Shown piece after piece: positions 60,735 to 64,000 of a DNA stretch of 64,000 nucleotides. Position numbers and translations under genes: made by a program. The notes under the pieces are model-generated. The model ran no database searches. It saw only the letters and a list, made by a program, of their open reading frames with translations, and was not told the origin of the DNA. This DNA comes from Caulobacter sp. (GTDB lineage Bacteria > Pseudomonadota > Alphaproteobacteria > Caulobacterales > Caulobacteraceae), in assembly GCA_029866155.1 (NCBI GenBank), contig JARWZW010000056.1, forward strand, positions 39,884-103,883, in the 5' to 3' direction. Position 1 is the first letter of the stretch, and each line of letters starts with the position of its first letter.

Positions 60735-62699
60735 ATGGCCAAGTCATCGGGCGGAGCCGGCGGTCAGAGGACGCCGTTGCAGGCCCTGGTCTATTGGGGC
60801 GCGGTGATCGGGGTCTGGGGCCTGATCTTTCTGGTCGCCTTCCTGGCGGTGTTCGCCATCGACCTGCCGGACGTGTCCAAGCTCAATGATGTCACACGCC
60901 AGCCCTCCATCTCCTATCTGGACCGCTCCGGGGCCCTGATCGCCGTGCGCGGAAGCCAGTATGCGCCGCCGGTCGATCTTGAGGGACTGCCGGACTATGT
61001 GCCCAAGGCCTTCATCGCCATCGAGGACCGGCGCTTCTATTACCATCCGGGGTTTGACCCCATCGGCATGGCCCGGGCGGCGGTGGGCAATCTAAAGGCC
61101 GGTCGGATCACCGCCGGCGGTTCGACCATCACCCAGCAGCTGGCCCGCAACCTGTTCCTGACCCTGGACCAGAACTGGCGGCGCAAGGTTCAGGAGCTGA
61201 TTCTGGCTGTCTGGCTTGAGGTCAAGTTCTCCAAGAAGGAGATCCTCGCCCTCTATATGAACCGGGTCTATTTCGGGGCCGGCGCCTATGGCATCGAGGC
61301 CGCTTCCCAGCGTTATTTCAACAAGCCCGCTTCGAAGCTGACCGTCGGGGAATCGGCCCTGCTGGCCGGGATGATGAAGGGCCCGTCCCGCTACAGCCCC
61401 GTCTCGGCCCGTGACCGCGCCGCCCGCCGCGCCACGGTGGTGCTGGACGAGATGGTCCGCAGCAAGGCCATCACCCCCGAGGATCGGGCCCAGGCTGTCG
61501 CCTCTCCCGTGCGGGTCTCGGCCGTGCTGGCCAATCAGCGGGCGCAGTATTTCACCGACTGGATGGACGCCCAGGTCCGCAGCCTGGTGGGCGAACCGAC
61601 CGAGGACATGATCGTCGAGACCACCCTGGACCTGCCGATCCAGGCCGCCGCCGAACAGGCGGTGCGCGCCGGCGTGGCCCGCAACAAGGGTCAGGGCGCC
61701 CAGCAGGCGGCCCTGGTGGCCCTGGATGGCGAGGGCCGGGTCCGGGCCTATGTCGGGGGCGCCGACTATGGAGCCAGCCAGTTTGACCGGGCCTCTGTCG
61801 CCCGTCGGCAGGCCGGATCGGCCTTCAAGCCCTTTGTCTTTCTCACGGCCATGGAACAGGGCCGCAACCCGGCCATCAAGGTGGTGGACGAGCCGGTCAG
61901 GATCGGCGGCTGGGAGCCGCGCAACTATACCGGCCGCTATCTGGGCGAAATGACCCTGGAGACGGCCCTGGCCCAGTCGATCAACACGGTCGCCGCCCGG
62001 CTGGCCAATGAGGTGGGCACCAGCAATGTCGCCGCCACGGCGCGGCGCCTGGGCATCGCCAGCAAGATCCAGCTGGATCCCTCCATGGCCCTGGGCGCCG
62101 TCGAGGTCAGCCCCCTGGAGATGGCCCAGGCCTATGCCCCCTTCGCCAATGGCGGCTTCCGCGCCCGGGCCTGGGGGATCCAGCGGATTCGCACGGCCGG
62201 CGGCCGTGTGCTCTATGACCACAGTATCGAAAAGCGCGATCGCCAGGCGGTGATCGGCTATCCGGCCCTGCCCTACATGAACCAGATGATGCGCCAGGTG
62301 GTGGCCTCCGGCACCGGGACGGGCGCCCGGGTCGCCGGCTTCGACATCGCCGGCAAGACCGGCACCACCAGCGATTACCGCGACGCCTGGTTTGTCGGCT
62401 ATACGGGCGGTTTCGTCACGGCGGTCTGGACCGGCAAGGACGACAATACCCCCATGCGGCGGGTGACCGGCGGCGGCGCACCGGCCCAGATCTGGAAAAG
62501 CTTCATGGGCTCGGCCCTGCCGCGGCTGAAATCCCAGGTCATCCCCGGCGGCGTGGCCGCCCCGCCTCCCACCGAACCCGACCCCATCGGCGATATCCTG
62601 ACCGGCCTGGGCGTGACGGGCGAGTCTCCCGCGCCCCAGCCCCAGACCCCGACCCCTGCCCCGGAACCTGGGCCCGCCCCGGATGAGGTGCCCTACTGA
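60735..62699 (+). CDS. Class A penicillin-binding protein (PBP1A family)
   Basis: A 654-residue bifunctional peptidoglycan synthase. One helix (ALVYWGAVIGVWGLIFLVAF) anchors it. The GT51 glycosyltransferase domain has AFIAIEDRRFYYHPGFDPIG, the catalytic EDRRF, then GGSTITQQLARN and LALYMNRVYFG. The transpeptidase domain has RQAGSAFKPF (Ser nucleophile, SxxK), SINTVA (SxN) and KTGTTSDYRDAWFVG. The Pro-rich tail (PAPQPQTPTPAPEP) ends in PY. The frame is open to 60636, but the ATG at 60735 is likelier; AGGCGA lies 10 bases upstream. A strong terminator follows. Confidence 0.93.
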   Translation: MAKSSGGAGGQRTPLQALVYWGAVIGVWGLIFLVAFLAVFAIDLPDVSKLNDVTRQPSISYLDRSGALIAVRGSQYAPPVDLEGLPDYVPKAFIAIEDRRFYYHPGFDPIGMARAAVGNLKAGRITAGGSTITQQLARNLFLTLDQNWRRKVQELILAVWLEVKFSKKEILALYMNRVYFGAGAYGIEAASQRYFNKPASKLTVGESALLAGMMKGPSRYSPVSARDRAARRATVVLDEMVRSKAITPEDRAQAVASPVRVSAVLANQRAQYFTDWMDAQVRSLVGEPTEDMIVETTLDLPIQAAAEQAVRAGVARNKGQGAQQAALVALDGEGRVRAYVGGADYGASQFDRASVARRQAGSAFKPFVFLTAMEQGRNPAIKVVDEPVRIGGWEPRNYTGRYLGEMTLETALAQSINTVAARLANEVGTSNVAATARRLGIASKIQLDPSMALGAVEVSPLEMAQAYAPFANGGFRARAWGIQRIRTAGGRVLYDHSIEKRDRQAVIGYPALPYMNQMMRQVVASGTGTGARVAGFDIAGKTGTTSDYRDAWFVGYTGGFVTAVWTGKDDNTPMRRVTGGGAPAQIWKSFMGSALPRLKSQVIPGGVAAPPPTEPDPIGDILTGLGVTGESPAPQPQTPTPAPEPGPAPDEVPY

Positions 62700-62764
62700 G
62701 GGGCTGTCCGGTGAGAGCTTAACTCCTCACCCTCCCACGCCGCTTTTGCGTCGCGGCCCCCCCC

Positions 62765-62792
62765 CCTCTCCCTATGGGAGAGGTAATTTTTT
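62765..62792 (+). terminator. Rho-independent terminator after the PBP gene
   Basis: CCTCTCCC-TAT-GGGAGAGG forms an 8-bp perfect stem followed by TAATTTTTT. The T-run is the start of a 16-bp perfect palindrome TTTTTTATATAAAAAA (62787-62802), the AT-richest stretch nearby. Confidence 0.8.
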
Positions 62793-62885
62793 ATATAAAA
62801 AACAATTATTTGGTTTACGTGATCCGTGACGTCCAGCCCTGACTGGGGACGGATTCCAGACTCCGATTGACTCTTGCCGGGTTTG

Positions 62886-62900
62886 GAACAAAACATGAAC
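62886..62900 (-). promoter_or_regulatory. LexA box (SOS operator) before imuA
   Basis: GAAC-N7-GAAC on this strand reads GTTC-N7-GTTC on the other, the alphaproteobacterial LexA box. It sits just before the imuA ATG. The imuA-imuB-dnaE2 cassette is known to be under LexA control. Confidence 0.8.
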
Positions 62901-62902
62901 TC

Positions 62903-63577
62903 ATGACCCCGGCCAATGACATCTCCCCTTCTTCCAACCCGGCCCTGGCCCCGCGTGCGGGGCGGCTGGGACTGGAGGAGACCTGGGGAGAGGGGGTGCA
63001 TGGGCGGGTCGGGGCGGCGGCCTTCAGCCTGGTCCGGGCGGCGGAGGGCGATGGCCGGCCGGTGTTGCTGGCGGCGCCCCGGGCCTGGCTCCGTGAACAG
63101 GGGCTTTGGCTGCGGGACGGTCTCAAGGCCCTGGGCCTGGAGGGCGGCCGGCTGTTGTTTGCAGAGACAGACAGGGACGCCCAGGTCCTCTGGGCCCTGG
63201 AGGAGGGGCTGAAATCAGGGGCCCTGGCCGGGGCGGTGGCGGCGGTGGACGCTGTCTCCCTGCTGGCCAGCCGACGGCTGGACCTGGCGGCGCGGGAGGC
63301 GGGCGTCCCCTGCCAGTTGTTGCGCACAAGGCCGGCCCGGGACCTCAGCGCCGCCCGCCGCCGCTGGCGGATCGTCCCGGCCCCCTCGGCGGTCGATCCC
63401 GATGACGCCCGGGCGCCGGGCCGGCCCCGCCTGACGGTCGCCCTGACCCGCAGCCGGGGCGAACCGCCCGGACAATGGCTTTTGGAGTGGGACGATGAAG
63501 CGCATCGTTTCCGTCTGGCTGCCGGACTGGCCGATCACGGTCTGGTCCCGCGCGGCCGGACGGTCGCCGCCGCCTGA
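62903..63577 (+). CDS. imuA: ImuA-like protein of the SOS mutagenesis cassette
   Basis: A 224-residue RecA-like protein lacking a P-loop, typical of ImuA. PVLLAAPRAWLREQGLWLRDGLKALGL and LLFAETDRDAQVLWALEEGLKSGALAGAVA mirror the RecA fold, and TVALTRSRGEPPGQWLLEWD precedes the tail. It helps the error-prone polymerase DnaE2 act after DNA damage. The ATG at 62903 was chosen; an upstream TTG at 62867 would run through the LexA box. It overlaps imuB by 83 bases in another frame. Confidence 0.9.
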   Translation: MTPANDISPSSNPALAPRAGRLGLEETWGEGVHGRVGAAAFSLVRAAEGDGRPVLLAAPRAWLREQGLWLRDGLKALGLEGGRLLFAETDRDAQVLWALEEGLKSGALAGAVAAVDAVSLLASRRLDLAAREAGVPCQLLRTRPARDLSAARRRWRIVPAPSAVDPDDARAPGRPRLTVALTRSRGEPPGQWLLEWDDEAHRFRLAAGLADHGLVPRGRTVAAA

Positions 63578-64000
63578 CGGCGCCCCCTTCGCCCTTGTGG
63601 AGCGGGGGCCCCGGGGCCTGACCCTGTCGGCCCTCAACCCCGCCGCCCGGCGCCTGGGTCTGTCCCGGGGCCAGGCCCATGCCGACGCCCGGGCCATGGT
63701 CCCGGCCCTGATCAGCGCCCCGGCCGAGCCGGAGCGGGACGCCGAGGCCCTGCGGTCCCTGGCTCTCTGGGCCGAGCGCTATTCGCCCTGCGTGGCCATG
63801 GAGCCTGCGGAGGCGTCTTCAGGCCCCTCTTCGGGATCGGGCCGGGAGGGGCTGCTGATCGACATGACCGGCGGGGCCCATCTGTTCGGCGGGGAGACGG
63901 CCCTGCTGGCCGACATGGCCGGCCGTCTGGCGGCGGCGGCCCTGCCGGCCCGGATCGCCCTGGCCGACACCGCCGGCGCCGCCTGGGCCCTGGCCCGGTT
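63495..64000 (+). CDS. imuB: ImuB-like Y-family polymerase homologue (partial, runs off window)
   Basis: An open frame from ATG 63495 to the window edge: MKRIVSVWLPDWPITVW opens the ImuB family, followed by LSALNPAARRLGLSRGQAHADARAMVP and LLIDMTGGAHLFGGE, a Y-family palm-like segment. ImuB is a catalytically inactive DinB relative that recruits the beta clamp; catalytic acidic residues cannot be judged from the part seen. It starts within imuA, so the two are coupled. dnaE2 is expected further right. Confidence 0.88.
   Translation, partial: MKRIVSVWLPDWPITVWSRAAGRSPPPDGAPFALVERGPRGLTLSALNPAARRLGLSRGQAHADARAMVPALISAPAEPERDAEALRSLALWAERYSPCVAMEPAEASSGPSSGSGREGLLIDMTGGAHLFGGETALLADMAGRLAAAALPARIALADTAGAAWALAR

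Noticed and set aside
1..64000. CRISPR arrays, rRNA and tRNA genes
   Set aside because: No evenly spaced direct repeats and no cloverleaf or rRNA-like sequence was noticed; a tool search would be needed to exclude a tRNA with certainty.

Overview
This window comes from a high-GC alphaproteobacterial chromosome, most likely a member of the Caulobacteraceae (Phenylobacterium or Caulobacter type). The evidence is a leuS-lptE-holA cell-envelope/replication block with a DUF3576 lipoprotein and an NtrZ-like periplasmic protein beside it, a CC0125-type lipoprotein, fabA-fabB-fabI lipid genes, and an alphaproteobacterial GTTC-N7-GTTC LexA box in front of imuA-imuB. No rRNA, tRNA, CRISPR array or intact insertion sequence was found.

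Layout. 1-8 kb: end of an unknown gene, GMC oxidoreductase, isoaspartyl peptidase, two SDR dehydrogenases, an MDR quinone oxidoreductase and an EamA exporter, suggesting fatty-acid or xenobiotic oxidation. 8-17 kb: exported proteins, LysE exporter, then holA, lptE, leuS, the DUF3576 lipoprotein and ntrZ; a TetR/thioesterase pair is inserted between holA and lptE. 17-18 kb: a lower-GC scar with remnants of an IS5-like transposase and of a second copy of the adjacent alpha/beta hydrolase, plus an orphan membrane protein. 18-34 kb: thioesterase, BaiN-type flavoprotein, MHS transporter, membrane-anchored protease, DUF350, rlmN, modA, VanZ, HAD, murJ, and an EmrAB-type efflux operon with its own TetR repressor and two visible operators.

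34.6-39 kb is an accessory island between fabB and fabI. It carries repeats, a RodA/FtsW-like membrane protein, an orphan BrnA-like antitoxin, a lipoprotein-type D-amino-acid oxidase whose C-terminal FAD motif lies at the N-terminus (a circular permutation), and a BrnTA toxin-antitoxin operon with a striking 13-bp inverted-repeat operator. 39-50 kb: fabB, fabA, SH3 lipoprotein, glyoxylate reductase-like enzyme, RutE-like nitroreductase, NifU, chemoreceptor, CYP153-like P450, glutathione transferase and trpS.

50-64 kb: modB, a shortened siroheme-synthase-like protein, MliC lipoprotein, cytochrome c, small membrane and regulator genes, trmO, a CoA-transferase, the overlapping molybdenum operon fdhD / YdeP-type oxidoreductase / mobA, a class A PBP with a strong terminator, and the start of the SOS mutagenesis operon imuA-imuB.

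Three families of dispersed intergenic repeats run through the window: a CTAGAGC-ended palindrome whose ends supply stop codons, a GCTTCGACACGC family whose stem-loops show compensatory changes, and GC-rich CCCTC/GTCGTCCCGGA units. All functional calls come from reading motifs in the translated sequence; no database search was run.
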